Shown here: positions 8,990 to 17,869 of the stretch, piece after piece
Numbering within the stretch: the first letter of the stretch is position 1
Layout: the number at the start of each line of letters is the position of its first letter
Assembly: GCA_038534135.1 (NCBI GenBank)
Contig: JBCAXJ010000003.1
Coordinates: 62,001 to 126,000 of the forward strand
Source of the DNA: Thermohalobaculum sp038534135
GTDB taxonomy: Bacteria; Pseudomonadota; Alphaproteobacteria; Rhodobacterales; Rhodobacteraceae
DNA: 64,000 nt
Direction: 5' to 3'
Notes under the pieces: model-generated
Databases searched by the model: none
Seen by the model: the letters and a program-made list of their open reading frames with translations, nothing else
Told to the model about the DNA's origin: nothing
Program-made: the position numbers and the translations under genes

Positions 8990-9916
8990 ATGCGCAGAAC
9001 CTTGAAAACAACCGCCGAATTCAACGGCGTTGGCCTGCACGGCGGTCAACCGGTCTGGATGTCGGTCGCACCTGCGCCAGCAGGGACGGGCATAACATTC
9101 ATCCGGATCGATGTGCCGGTGGAACGCCAATCTATCCCGGCAAACCACGATCTGGTGACCGATACGCAGCTTTGCACCCGGTTGACCAACGAACATGGCG
9201 TCTCCGTTGGCACGGTCGAGCATCTGATGGCTGCGATCGCCGGATGCGGTATCCATGATGCGATCATCGCGCTCGATGGCCCGGAAGTTCCGATCATGGA
9301 TGGCTCGTCCGCGCCGTTCGTGGAAGGCATCGTCAAGGCGGGATTGTCGACGACGGGTGACGGTGTCGTTGGTATCAAGATCCTGCGCACGGTCGAAGTC
9401 CGCGACGGCGACAAGATGGCCCGGCTGGAGCCGTCCGATGTCTTCGAGATGCGGTTTGACATCGAGTTTGCCGACCGAGCCATCGGTGCGCAAAGCGGTG
9501 ACTGCAAACTGGTCAACGGCGCGTTCGCGAGCGAGCTCAGCGATTGCCGCACCTTCGGCCATCTCAGCGAAGTCGAATACCTGCGCTCGATCGGTCTGGC
9601 GCGGGGCGGCAGTCTGCAGAACGCGATCGTGGTGGACCGCGGACGCGTGCTAAACCCAGAAGGTCTGCGCCGCCCGGACGAGTTCGTGCGGCACAAGATG
9701 CTGGATGCGATCGGTGATCTCGCGCTTGCGGGCGCCCCGATCATTGGCCGGTATGTCGGGGTCAAGGCCGGGCACGGCATGACGAACCGGCTGCTGCATG
9801 CATTGTTCGCATCTCCGGATGCATGGACCTATGCGCCGGTCCAACCCGGCCTTGGCCTCGACGCCATGTCCGCTGCTCTGCCCCGGACAGGCGAGGTTAC
9901 AGCACTGGCCGGTTGA
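8990..9916 (+). CDS. lpxC: UDP-3-O-acyl-N-acetylglucosamine deacetylase LpxC
   Basis: Zinc enzyme for the first committed step of lipid A synthesis in the cytoplasm. 308 residues, the usual length. Motifs: TLKTTAEFNGVGLHGGQPV at the N-terminus; VEHLMAAIAGCGIHDAIIALDGPEVPIMDGS, where the His of EHLMAA is a zinc ligand; and the C-terminal HKMLDAIGDLALAG with the other zinc ligands, then KAGHGMTNRLLHALF. A GAGG ribosome-binding site lies 6-9 bp before the ATG. A hairpin follows the stop codon. Confidence 0.98.
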   Translation: MRRTLKTTAEFNGVGLHGGQPVWMSVAPAPAGTGITFIRIDVPVERQSIPANHDLVTDTQLCTRLTNEHGVSVGTVEHLMAAIAGCGIHDAIIALDGPEVPIMDGSSAPFVEGIVKAGLSTTGDGVVGIKILRTVEVRDGDKMARLEPSDVFEMRFDIEFADRAIGAQSGDCKLVNGAFASELSDCRTFGHLSEVEYLRSIGLARGGSLQNAIVVDRGRVLNPEGLRRPDEFVRHKMLDAIGDLALAGAPIIGRYVGVKAGHGMTNRLLHALFASPDAWTYAPVQPGLGLDAMSAALPRTGEVTALAG

Positions 9917-9919
9917 CAC

Positions 9920-9948
9920 GGTTGGCAGCAACAAGCCTGTTGCCAACC
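9920..9948 (+). terminator. Hairpin after lpxC
   Basis: Inverted repeat GGTTGGCA/TGCCAACC (8 bp) with a 13-nt loop, starting 4 bp after the lpxC stop and before bamD. There is no T tract, so it is a terminator or processing site of uncertain strength. Confidence 0.4.
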
Positions 9949-10081
9949 TGCCATATCCGCCAGGCACCGGCTCGTGATCCCCGATGCGGCCCATTCCTCT
10001 TTTCCTTTCAGAGCCTCCACACTATGGTGCGGCGAACACCGGGTCCAACCGGGCAGGAGCAACGATACGGGGTGCCGCAAT

Positions 10082-10930
10082 ATGGCTAATCGGCTTGCGA
10101 TCAGGATGGGTGCGCTGGCTCTGTCAGCCATGCTTTTGACCGGATGCGAAACGGTCGGATCGCTGTTCGGGGACGACGAGGTTCCGATCGAGAACCGGTC
10201 GGCCCGCGAAATCTTTGACGCCGCCGATGCCGCGCTCGCCGCAGGAGAGCCCGAGGTTGCCGCCAGCACCTTCGACGAGGTCGAGCGTCTGTTCCCGTTC
10301 TCGCAGCTCGCCAAGCGCGCGACGATCATGTCGGCCTACGCGCATTACGAAGCTGGCAACATGCCCGCGACGCGCAGTTCGGCGCAGCGCTATCTCGATC
10401 TCTATCCGACCGATGACGACGCCGCCTACGCGCAGTACCTCATCTCGCTGAGCCACTATGACAATATCGTCGATGTCGGCCGCGATCAGGCGACAACCAA
10501 CCGCGCGCTCGAGGAACTGACCGAGGTCGTGCGTCGCTACCCGAACACCGACTATGCGCGCGACGCGCAGCTCAAGCTGGATCTGACCAACAATCACCTC
10601 GCGGGCAAGGAGATGGAGGTCGGGCGCTACTATCTCAAGCGGGGCCACTACATGGCGGCCGTCAACCGGTTCCGCATCGTGCTGGAGCGGTATCAAACCA
10701 CCGCGCAGACGCCCGAGGCACTGCACCGTCTGGTTGAAGCCTATCTCTCGATGGGCCTGAATCGCGAGGCACAGACCGCAGCCGCCGTGCTGGGCGAGAA
10801 CTTCGTCGGGTCCGACTGGTATGCGGCGTCCTATTCTCTGTTGACCGACCGGGATTTGCGCCCCGCCACCCGAGACGACAGTTGGTACGACACGCTCTAT
10901 CGCCGGATCATTCAGGGCAAGTGGCTCTGA
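10082..10930 (+). CDS. bamD: Outer-membrane assembly lipoprotein BamD (ComL)
   Basis: Essential lipoprotein of the BAM complex that inserts beta-barrels into the outer membrane. The ATG at 10082 gives 282 residues with a classic lipoprotein signal peptide ending in the lipobox LLTGC (lipidated Cys near residue 20). The mature part is a run of tetratricopeptide-like helices starting SAREIFDAADAALAAGEPEVAASTFDEVERLFPFS, the standard BamD opening. The open frame continues upstream to 9974, but the signal peptide sets the start. It is followed closely by recN. Confidence 0.94.
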   Translation: MANRLAIRMGALALSAMLLTGCETVGSLFGDDEVPIENRSAREIFDAADAALAAGEPEVAASTFDEVERLFPFSQLAKRATIMSAYAHYEAGNMPATRSSAQRYLDLYPTDDDAAYAQYLISLSHYDNIVDVGRDQATTNRALEELTEVVRRYPNTDYARDAQLKLDLTNNHLAGKEMEVGRYYLKRGHYMAAVNRFRIVLERYQTTAQTPEALHRLVEAYLSMGLNREAQTAAAVLGENFVGSDWYAASYSLLTDRDLRPATRDDSWYDTLYRRIIQGKWL

Positions 10931-10951
10931 GCAGCGGGCACGGCCTCGCAG

Positions 10952-12607
10952 ATGCTGCGTAGCCTGTCGATCCGCAACATCGTTCTGATCGAAACGCTGG
11001 ACCTGTCGTTCGGGCCGGGCCTGAACGTGATGACCGGCGAGACCGGCGCGGGCAAGTCGATCCTGATGGATGCGCTTGGCTACGCACTGGGCATGAAGGT
11101 CCGCCGCGATCTTCTGCGCGCCGGCTCAAGCGAAGGCTCGGTTGCCGCCGAGTTCGAGATCGCGCGCGATCATCCGGTGAATACGGTGCTGGACGGTGCG
11201 GGTCTGGACCCGGCGGACGGTGAACTGATCCTGCGCCGGACCGCGTCTGCCGATGGCCGCGCGCGTGCTTTTGCGAATGACCAGCGGATCAGCAGCAAGA
11301 TCCTCTCTGAAATCGGCGATCTTCTGATCGAGGTCCACGGTCAGCACGACGATCGCGGTCTGCTCAATCCGCGTGGACATCGCGGATTGCTCGATGCGTT
11401 CGCCGGGCTCGAGACGGCAACGGACGAGATCCGGCGGCTCTGGAACGCCTGGCAGGCGCTGCGGCGCGAACTGGATCAGGCGCAGCTCGCCCTGGAACAA
11501 TCGGCGATCGATGCGGACTACCTGCGTCACAGCGTGGATGAACTCGAAACGCTGGCCCCGCAGCCGGGCGAGGACGCCGAGCTTGACGCGGAACGACGGC
11601 TGATCCGTCAGGCGGCGGATCTGGTGTCCGAGATCGGCAAGGCGCAGACCGGGTTGGGCTTCGAGGGCGCCGAGGGCGCACTGTCCGACGCGCTATCGCG
11701 GCTCAGCCATGCGGCCCAAAGGGCTGAAGGGCGTCTCGAACCTGCAATCTCGGCCATCGACCGGACGATGGCGGAACTGTCCGAGGCGCAGGCGCAAGTC
11801 GGTGACGTGCTGGACGCGCTGACATTCGATCCGGGCCGTCTCGAGGATGTCGAGGAACGGCTCTTTGCCATCCGTGGCCTGGCGCGCAAACACGACGTCG
11901 CGCCGGACGATCTGAGCGCGCATGCGCGGGCGATGGCCGCTCGGTTGGAGACGATTGATGGCGGCGAGATCCGGCTCCAGGATCTGCGCGGGCGGGTTGA
12001 GACTGCGGGTGCGGCCTACCGCACCGCTGCCGAGGCTCTGACCGAAGCTCGCCGCGCGGCCGCGAAAGAACTCGATGCCGCCGTGACGGCCGAGCTTCCG
12101 CCCCTGCGCATGGAAGCGGCACGGTTCGTGACCGATATCGCCGTGGCGGAGGACGGGCCGGAAGGTGCTGATGCCGTGCGCTTCACGGCGCAGACCAATC
12201 CGGGATCTCCGGCGGGACCGATCGACCGGATCGCCTCGGGCGGTGAACTCAGCCGGTTTCTGCTGGCCCTGAAGGTGCAGCTTGCCGCCCTGGAGACCGG
12301 CCAGGTGATGATCTTCGACGAGATTGACCGGGGTGTCGGCGGCGCCACGGCAAACGCTGTCGGGCGGCGGCTGTCCCGGCTGGCTGATACCGGACAGGTG
12401 CTGGTCGTCACGCACGCACCGCAGGTCGCTGCAAAGGGCGATGCGCATTTCCTGATCGCGAAGTCCACGCCCGACGGGCAAACCCGGACCGATGTGACTG
12501 AGCTGGACGATGCCGCGCGGACGGACGAGATCGCGCGCATGCTGTCGGGCGACCGGATTACGGAAGAGGCCCGCTCCGCCGCGCGCGCGTTGATCGACGA
12601 TCGCTGA
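10952..12607 (+). CDS. recN: DNA repair protein RecN
   Basis: SMC-like ATPase acting in double-strand break repair. 551 residues. N-terminal Walker A MTGETGAGKSILMDALGYALG and the RecN block EVHGQHDDRGLL; a central coiled-coil-rich region at about 160-400; C-terminal signature ASGGELSRFLLALK, Walker B MIFDEIDRGVGG and VLVVTHAPQVAAKGDAHF. It starts 21 bp after bamD and is likely co-transcribed with it. Confidence 0.97.
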   Translation: MLRSLSIRNIVLIETLDLSFGPGLNVMTGETGAGKSILMDALGYALGMKVRRDLLRAGSSEGSVAAEFEIARDHPVNTVLDGAGLDPADGELILRRTASADGRARAFANDQRISSKILSEIGDLLIEVHGQHDDRGLLNPRGHRGLLDAFAGLETATDEIRRLWNAWQALRRELDQAQLALEQSAIDADYLRHSVDELETLAPQPGEDAELDAERRLIRQAADLVSEIGKAQTGLGFEGAEGALSDALSRLSHAAQRAEGRLEPAISAIDRTMAELSEAQAQVGDVLDALTFDPGRLEDVEERLFAIRGLARKHDVAPDDLSAHARAMAARLETIDGGEIRLQDLRGRVETAGAAYRTAAEALTEARRAAAKELDAAVTAELPPLRMEAARFVTDIAVAEDGPEGADAVRFTAQTNPGSPAGPIDRIASGGELSRFLLALKVQLAALETGQVMIFDEIDRGVGGATANAVGRRLSRLADTGQVLVVTHAPQVAAKGDAHFLIAKSTPDGQTRTDVTELDDAARTDEIARMLSGDRITEEARSAARALIDDR

Positions 12608-12697
12608 AATCAGTCGGCGGTCCTGTTTTTGCACCTGCGAAACCGCTTGTCCGTTTAGCGAATCTTCAGAGATTTCACTCAATTCTTACTCTGTGAG

Positions 12698-14101
12698 TTG
12701 GGTATTGCGGGGGTGGGCGTGTCTGCGGTTAATCGAGCAGTTGCACATGCGGTGTCGGAAGCGGGCTCTGATGACCATCCCGCGACGGTGATTTCACAGG
12801 GCGTCCCGGACGCGTTTTCCGTGCCATCGGTGTCGATCCCGCCGGGCACGGTGCTGAACGGCATCTACATCGTGGACGAGCGCATCGCCCGTGGCGGCAT
12901 GGGCGAGGTCTATGCCGGGCGCAATGTGCAGACCGGCTACAAGGTCGCGATCAAGATGATCCTGCCCGAACACGCCGAGGACGAGCTGATCATCGGCCTG
13001 TTCCGGCGCGAAGCCGATGTGCTGCACGACATCCACCACGAAGCGATCGTGCGCTACTTCCTGTTCTCGGTCGATCCGGCGCTTGGCCGGTCCTATCTGG
13101 TGATGGAGTACGCCGAAGGCCCCTCGCTGGCCGATCACCTCAAGAAACATGGGGCCATGTCGCGCGAGGATCTGGACACGCTTCGGTGCCGGATCGCCGA
13201 TGGCCTGCACGCGGCCCACAAGCAGGGCGTCTTCCACCGCGACATCTCGCCGGACAACATCATCCTGATCGACGGGCAGGTCGAGAAGGCGAAGATTATC
13301 GACTTTGGTATCGCCAAGTCGTCTGATTCAAAGGACACGCTGATCGGATCCAGCCTGGCCGGAAAGATGAATTACATCTCGCCCGAGCAGCTCGGTCTGA
13401 ACGGCGGTGTCGTCAGCGCGAAATCCGACATTTATTCGCTGGGCCTGGTGCTGGCGCAGGCGTCCACGGGACAGCCCCTGTCGATGACCGGCAGTCAGGT
13501 CGACATCATCGACAAGCGGCGCGACGTGCCGGATCTGGCCGCCGTGCCCGGGCATGTTCGCAGCCTGATCCAGGCGATGCTCGCCCCGGCACCCGAGGGT
13601 CGGCCCGAAGACATGGCAATGGTTGCCGACTGGGACGGCAAGACCTTCACGGGCCGCAGGCGCCCGGTTCGGTCCTCGGGCCGGGGCCGGTGGCTGCAAG
13701 GCTCCGTGATCGCGGCCTCGGTGCTGATTGCCTCTGGCCTGTTGATCCATGAAGTGGCCGAGGATTACTTCGGGATCGGCCCGAACGTCGCTGTCGCCGC
13801 GGCACCGCGCATCGTTCTGGAACCTGTGCAGGAAGAAGTCGTCGCCCCGGCGGCCAAAGTCGGCGAGCCGTATGACTGGTCCACCGCCTCGTTCGCCTAT
13901 AGCGGCGCGCCCGAAAAGCTTCTGATCCGTTCCATCGGGCGGGTTCCGCCGGGATTGATCTTCTCGCGCGATGCCGAAGGGGTCAGCAAGCTTGCGGGCA
14001 CGCCGACGGAAAGCGGCAGCTTCAGTTTCCTGATCGATGCCGAAAGCCCCTCGGGACTGGTTGCCGAACAGGTCGTGATCCTGAACGTCGATACGCCCTG
14101 A
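12698..14101 (+). CDS. Membrane-anchored Ser/Thr protein kinase with extracytoplasmic Ig-like domain
   Basis: Hanks-type kinase of 467 residues. The kinase domain spans about 52-320 with glycine loop IARGGMGEVYAG, VAIKMI lysine, catalytic loop FHRDISPDNI, DFG at KIIDFGIAKS and a SPEQLG substrate-loop end, so all catalytic residues are present. One transmembrane helix (SVIAASVLIASGLLI) follows. The C-terminus (RVPPGLIFSRDAEGVSKLAGTPTESGSFSFLIDAES) resembles the cadherin/Ig-like folds found in bacterial surface proteins. The start is uncertain: TTG at 12698, or GTG at 12713 or 12719. There is no partner phosphatase gene next to it. Confidence 0.85.
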   Translation: MGIAGVGVSAVNRAVAHAVSEAGSDDHPATVISQGVPDAFSVPSVSIPPGTVLNGIYIVDERIARGGMGEVYAGRNVQTGYKVAIKMILPEHAEDELIIGLFRREADVLHDIHHEAIVRYFLFSVDPALGRSYLVMEYAEGPSLADHLKKHGAMSREDLDTLRCRIADGLHAAHKQGVFHRDISPDNIILIDGQVEKAKIIDFGIAKSSDSKDTLIGSSLAGKMNYISPEQLGLNGGVVSAKSDIYSLGLVLAQASTGQPLSMTGSQVDIIDKRRDVPDLAAVPGHVRSLIQAMLAPAPEGRPEDMAMVADWDGKTFTGRRRPVRSSGRGRWLQGSVIAASVLIASGLLIHEVAEDYFGIGPNVAVAAAPRIVLEPVQEEVVAPAAKVGEPYDWSTASFAYSGAPEKLLIRSIGRVPPGLIFSRDAEGVSKLAGTPTESGSFSFLIDAESPSGLVAEQVVILNVDTP

Positions 14102-14186
14102 GATCGTCAAGGGGCCAGCTTGATCGAGGTCAATGCGGCACTGCACAAAGCGTGAGAGGGTCCAGGCATCAGCAAGGAGCCCGACC

Positions 14187-14612
14187 ATGCACCTGACCGA
14201 CGATGAGAAAAAGAAGATCCGTGCAAGCTATGCGCTGATCAAGCCAGAGGCTGATCGGGTATCGGAGCTGTTTTACCCTGATCTCTTCAACCGGGCACCG
14301 AAGCTGCGCAAACTGTTCCCCGATGATATGCGCGAGCAGGGTATGCGCTTCATGGCGGCAATCGCCTTCATCATCGACAACCTGGATGACGAGGCTGAAC
14401 TGAACCGGCGTCTCGATTTGCTTGCCGAAGGGCACGCGCCGTTCAAGCTTCTGCCGATGGATTATCGCGAGATGCAGGAAGCGCTGATCGACTCGATCGC
14501 CGAGGCCCTGAAATCCAAGTTCACCGATGACGTTCAACTGGCTTGGCGCAGTGCGTTTGACCAGATCTGCAACGAGATGATCAAGCGCAGCGGCACCGAA
14601 CTGGCAACCTGA
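14187..14612 (+). CDS. Single-domain globin
   Basis: 141-residue globin (MHLTDDEKKKIRASYALIKPEADRVSELFYPDLFNRAPKLRKLF). The Phe/Leu pattern of the B-C-D helices (YPDLFNRAPKLRKLFP), followed by MAAIAFIIDNLDD and the EGHAPFKLLPMDY region, fits the haem pocket of flavohaemoglobin-type single-domain globins. The proximal His is probably in GHAPF. The ATG at 14187 has an AAGGAG ribosome-binding site 8 bp upstream. Family roles include NO or O2 handling; no reductase domain is fused, so the function is open. Confidence 0.8.
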   Translation: MHLTDDEKKKIRASYALIKPEADRVSELFYPDLFNRAPKLRKLFPDDMREQGMRFMAAIAFIIDNLDDEAELNRRLDLLAEGHAPFKLLPMDYREMQEALIDSIAEALKSKFTDDVQLAWRSAFDQICNEMIKRSGTELAT

Positions 14613-15172
14613 CGCGCGGGCACGTGTGCCGCCGAGGGTGCGGCAAAGCGTGCCATGACCCGCGCCGTAACGCGGATCCATTCAGATCTGGCCTGACGAC
14701 CGCACAGCCCAAAGCGCTGCCGCGCACGGATGCGGGGCAGGGTGATGGGTTCTCGTGCGGGGTGACGCCCAGGGCGGATCAAAATCCTGCCCAACAAGCA
14801 AGAACAGCACCGGGACGGGGCGCTGCTCGCGATCCATGCCGGACAGAATCCGGCCATGTCGTGACATCAGATAAGCAGTGGCTGGCCAGCCACCTGGAAC
14901 ACAACTCGACGCGGTGCCGCGTGTCAGGCGGCTCCGGCAGCCTTGTACGGACCCTGTCAATCCGTCCTTGGCACCGGTCCTCGCGAGGTCATCCACTCCC
15001 GAAGGAGTGAGGCAATTGCGCAGGCGTGTTTAGGGCCATGTGTCTAACATTTTGTTAAAATAGCGCAAATCGCGCCTCGCGCGCGCTTTGCGGACTCCGA
15101 AGCCGTGCTAACGTCTGCTTGGGTCAGAGCGTCGCCGGTTGGCGACTCTCGCGGAGCCGCTCGGGGGACTGG
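14613..15172. other. 560-bp gap without a supported gene
   Basis: No convincing coding region was seen; the open frames on both strands lack recognisable domains and ribosome-binding sites. The gap holds a perfect 6-bp CACTCC/GGAGTG hairpin with a CGAA tetraloop at 14994-15009, and a CTAA-N7-TTAA sequence at 15044-15058 that is one base off the CtrA consensus. No tRNA-like cloverleaf was found. Confidence 0.5.
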
Positions 15173-15769
15173 ATGCAGACGTTGCGTGTGAATGCCTGTT
15201 TGGCACGGCTTATATATGGCGTCTTCCTCGCGGTCTTTTTGGGCACGGCACAGACTGCGCATCCGCAGGAGCACCCGCCATCCCTGACCTATGGCTACCA
15301 GACGTTCACGGGTGATGACCCATCCACCGCGCGGCAGGAGCGGTTCGATCCGCTCTATTATGATGGGTCCCCGTCGACCTGGGCGACCGGTTCGAAATCG
15401 GCGATGCAGTTCATCAACTCGAACGTCCAGTCGCACAACCTGGCGCTTCAGGTGAAACCGACGGGCAAGGACACCGTGACCCTGCGCTACGCCCATGTCC
15501 GCGCAAACGAGCTTTGCAGCCCGCTGCAGTTCGGCCAGGCGACGCGGTTCAGCTTTGCCAACGGCAATCTGGGCACCGTGATCTCGGGCGTCACCGACGC
15601 GCACCTGTCCGACGACGTGTTCCTCGAGTACAGCCGCATCCTGAACAGCCACACGTTTCTCAGTGCCGGGTTCAGCCTGTCGGTTCCCGGCGAGGGTATT
15701 CGAGCCGTGGTGCCGGGCAACACGCCAGTGTGGACTGGCGGGTTCGTCAACATGGTCGTGAATTTCTGA
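15173..15769 (+). CDS. Small exported protein resembling the C-terminal part of an alginate-export-type beta-barrel
   Basis: 198 residues from the ATG at 15173, with an N-terminal signal peptide (about residues 1-31, hydrophobic core LIYGVFLAVFLGTA). The mature part (ARQERFDPLYYDGSPSTWATGSKSA, VKPTGKDTVTLRYAHVRANE, SPLQFGQATR, GFVNMVVNF) alternates polar and hydrophobic residues and ends in an aromatic residue, as outer-membrane beta-barrels do. The pattern reminds me of the end of alginate-export porins, but at less than half their length. It is either a truncated or a minimal barrel. It precedes a serine hydrolase by 28 bp and is probably in its operon. Confidence 0.55.
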   Translation: MQTLRVNACLARLIYGVFLAVFLGTAQTAHPQEHPPSLTYGYQTFTGDDPSTARQERFDPLYYDGSPSTWATGSKSAMQFINSNVQSHNLALQVKPTGKDTVTLRYAHVRANELCSPLQFGQATRFSFANGNLGTVISGVTDAHLSDDVFLEYSRILNSHTFLSAGFSLSVPGEGIRAVVPGNTPVWTGGFVNMVVNF

Positions 15770-15797
15770 ACCTCGGGCCAACAGAGAGGGCCAGACA

Positions 15798-17117
15798 ATG
15801 ATGCAAACTTTCCGTCTCTCAACGCTGCTGGCGGCAGTGGCGCTGGCCGGGGCCGGTGTGATGTCTCCGGCACTGGCGCAACCGCTGAATGCCGCGGACT
15901 CAGACCCGCGTGCTCTGCACTGGATGCAGGGCGCGCCGCCGCCGCCGGACAAGCTGATCATGCAGCCGGATGCGAACTTCTTCAGCTTCCCCAAGCTGCG
16001 TTGGTCGGTCTGCCATCTGCGAGAGTTGTTGCCGACCGAAGCCGTCAGCCGCGGCATCGGTGCACCGTCTTCTCTGGACTATGCCTTGGATATCGACATC
16101 GATGCCGTGTCGTTCCTGCCGACGGGCAGCGATGCGCCGATGACGTGGAAGGACTCGCTCGCCGCCAACTATACCGACGGGATGCTGGTTCTTCACAAGA
16201 ACCGGATCGTCTACGAGCATTACTCCGGCTGCCTGACCGAGATGGGCAAACACGCGGCGATGTCGATGACCAAGTCGATGACGGGTCTGCTGGCCGAGAT
16301 CCTGGTGGCGGAAGGTGTCCTGGACGAAGATGCCTTGGTCGAGACAATTCTGCCGGAGTTGTCCCCCAGTGGCTTCGCCGGGGCGAGCGTGCGGCACGTC
16401 ATGGACATGACCACGGGTGTGGCCTTCGACGAGGATTACGCCAACCGCGACGCCGATATCTGGGTCTACTCCGCTGCCGCCAGCCCGCTGCCCAAGCCCC
16501 CAGGATATGATGGTCCGGACGGCTATTTCGAGTATCTCGCTACTGTGGAACCCGGCGGACCCCACGGCGATGCCTTCGGCTACAAGACGATCAACTCGGA
16601 CGTGCTCGGCTGGATCGTCTCGCGCGTGACCGGCCGCGCGGTCACCGAACTGCTGTCCGAGCGGATCTGGAGCCGCATCGGCGCCGAACAGGACGCCTAT
16701 TTTACGGTCGATGCCAGGGGCACGCCGTTTGCCGGGGGCGGGATGACGGCGGGCCTGCGCGATCTGGGCCGGATCGGGGTGCTCATGCTGAACGGTGGAG
16801 AGTTTGACGGGCAACGGCTTTTCCCGGCGCAGGTCGTGGCGACCATCGCGGCGGGCGGAGACAAGGCGGCCTTCGAAAAGGCCGGGTTCAAGGCGCTCGC
16901 AGGCGGCAGTTATCGCAGTATGTGGTGGGTCTTTCACAATGCAAACGGTGCCTATGCCGCGCGCGGGGTGCATGGTCAGACGATCTATGTCGATCCCACC
17001 GCCGAGATGGTGATCGTGCGCCTCGCCTCCTTCCCGAGTGCGAAGAACGCCGCGATCGATCCGACCTCGCTGCCTGCCTTCGAGGCTCTGGCGGCGTATC
17101 TGATCGGTCGGGACTAA
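15798..17117 (+). CDS. Exported serine hydrolase of the beta-lactamase (class C/penicillin-binding) fold
   Basis: 439 residues with a signal peptide ending near ALAQ (residue 28). The nucleophile motif SxxK is SMTK at about 156-159, followed by an active-site tyrosine candidate in VYSAA and a C-terminal HGQ-type motif (RGVHGQTIYVDP) replacing KTG. This layout matches 6-aminohexanoate-dimer-hydrolase/esterase-type members rather than true beta-lactamases. The likely location is the periplasm. A GAGAGG ribosome-binding site precedes the two adjacent ATGs (15798, 15801). It is convergent with bluB, 27 bp apart. Confidence 0.85.
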   Translation: MMQTFRLSTLLAAVALAGAGVMSPALAQPLNAADSDPRALHWMQGAPPPPDKLIMQPDANFFSFPKLRWSVCHLRELLPTEAVSRGIGAPSSLDYALDIDIDAVSFLPTGSDAPMTWKDSLAANYTDGMLVLHKNRIVYEHYSGCLTEMGKHAAMSMTKSMTGLLAEILVAEGVLDEDALVETILPELSPSGFAGASVRHVMDMTTGVAFDEDYANRDADIWVYSAAASPLPKPPGYDGPDGYFEYLATVEPGGPHGDAFGYKTINSDVLGWIVSRVTGRAVTELLSERIWSRIGAEQDAYFTVDARGTPFAGGGMTAGLRDLGRIGVLMLNGGEFDGQRLFPAQVVATIAAGGDKAAFEKAGFKALAGGSYRSMWWVFHNANGAYAARGVHGQTIYVDPTAEMVIVRLASFPSAKNAAIDPTSLPAFEALAAYLIGRD

Positions 17118-17144
17118 GCGCGTCACGCAAGCGAAACGGGTCGA

Positions 17145-17825
17145 TCACCCGGTCCAGCCTTCCTCCATGATGACGGAGTCGAGACTATCCTCGGTCGCCC
17201 AGCCACGCGCCGCCAGTTCGGGGCTTTCGAACAACGCATCGACATAGCCCACGCAAAGATAGGCGATGATCGCCACGCGGTCGGGCAGGCTCAGAATCGT
17301 GCGCAGATCGGCATCCTTGAAGATGCTGACCCAGCCGACACCGACACCTTCGGCCCGTGCGGCAAGCCATAGATTTTGCACCGCGCAGACCGACGAATAA
17401 AGATCCATGTCCGGATTGTGCGTCCGCCCCAGAACAACGTTTCCGCCACGCTCCCGGTCGCAGGTCACGCAGATGTTCAGCGGTGCCTTCTCGATGCCTT
17501 CCAGCTTCAGCGCCGCATAGTCCGAGCGTTTTTCCGCCGGGAACATCGCCGCAGCCTCGGCATTCGCTTTGCCAAACGCGTCCTTGACCCGCGCGCGCTG
17601 TGCCGCATCGCGGATCAGGATGAAATTCCACGGTTGCGACAGTCCGACTGAAGGTGCTGCGTGGGCCGCTTGCAGGATCCGGCGCAGGGTCGCGGCGTCT
17701 ACCGCGTCCGGCAGAAACTCGTTCCGCACATCGCGGCGGTGCGCGATCACATCATAGAGCGCCTGTCGTTCGGCGGGCGTGAACACGCGGGCGGCGCGCG
17801 GGGCTCTTTGGGACGGATCGGGCAC
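17145..17825 (-). CDS. bluB: 5,6-dimethylbenzimidazole synthase BluB
   Basis: Flavin-destroying nitroreductase-fold enzyme that makes the lower ligand of cobalamin from FMNH2 and O2. About 226 residues from a GTG at 17825, which has a perfect AGGAGG six bases upstream. A longer ATG start at 17867 has no ribosome-binding site and sits against the riboswitch, so I prefer the GTG. Motifs: AHRRDVRNEFLPD, HAAPSVGLSQPWNFILI, PLNICVTCDRERGG, LGRTHNPDMDLYSSVCAVQNLWLAARAEGVGVGWVSIF and AYLCVGYVD. Expression is controlled by the upstream cobalamin riboswitch. Confidence 0.95.
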   Translation of the reverse strand: MPDPSQRAPRAARVFTPAERQALYDVIAHRRDVRNEFLPDAVDAATLRRILQAAHAAPSVGLSQPWNFILIRDAAQRARVKDAFGKANAEAAAMFPAEKRSDYAALKLEGIEKAPLNICVTCDRERGGNVVLGRTHNPDMDLYSSVCAVQNLWLAARAEGVGVGWVSIFKDADLRTILSLPDRVAIIAYLCVGYVDALFESPELAARGWATEDSLDSVIMEEGWTG

Positions 17826-17869
17826 AACAGGCCTCCTGACATCTTCCGGTGCCGCCCCGCCGTCCATGC

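Noticed and set aside
14624..15010. 128-codon ORF in the gap after the globin gene
   Set aside because: No ribosome-binding site or domain, and atypical composition; considered chance.
17826..17867. Longer bluB start at the ATG 17867
   Set aside because: No ribosome-binding site, and it abuts the 3' end of the riboswitch; the GTG at 17825 has AGGAGG at ideal spacing.
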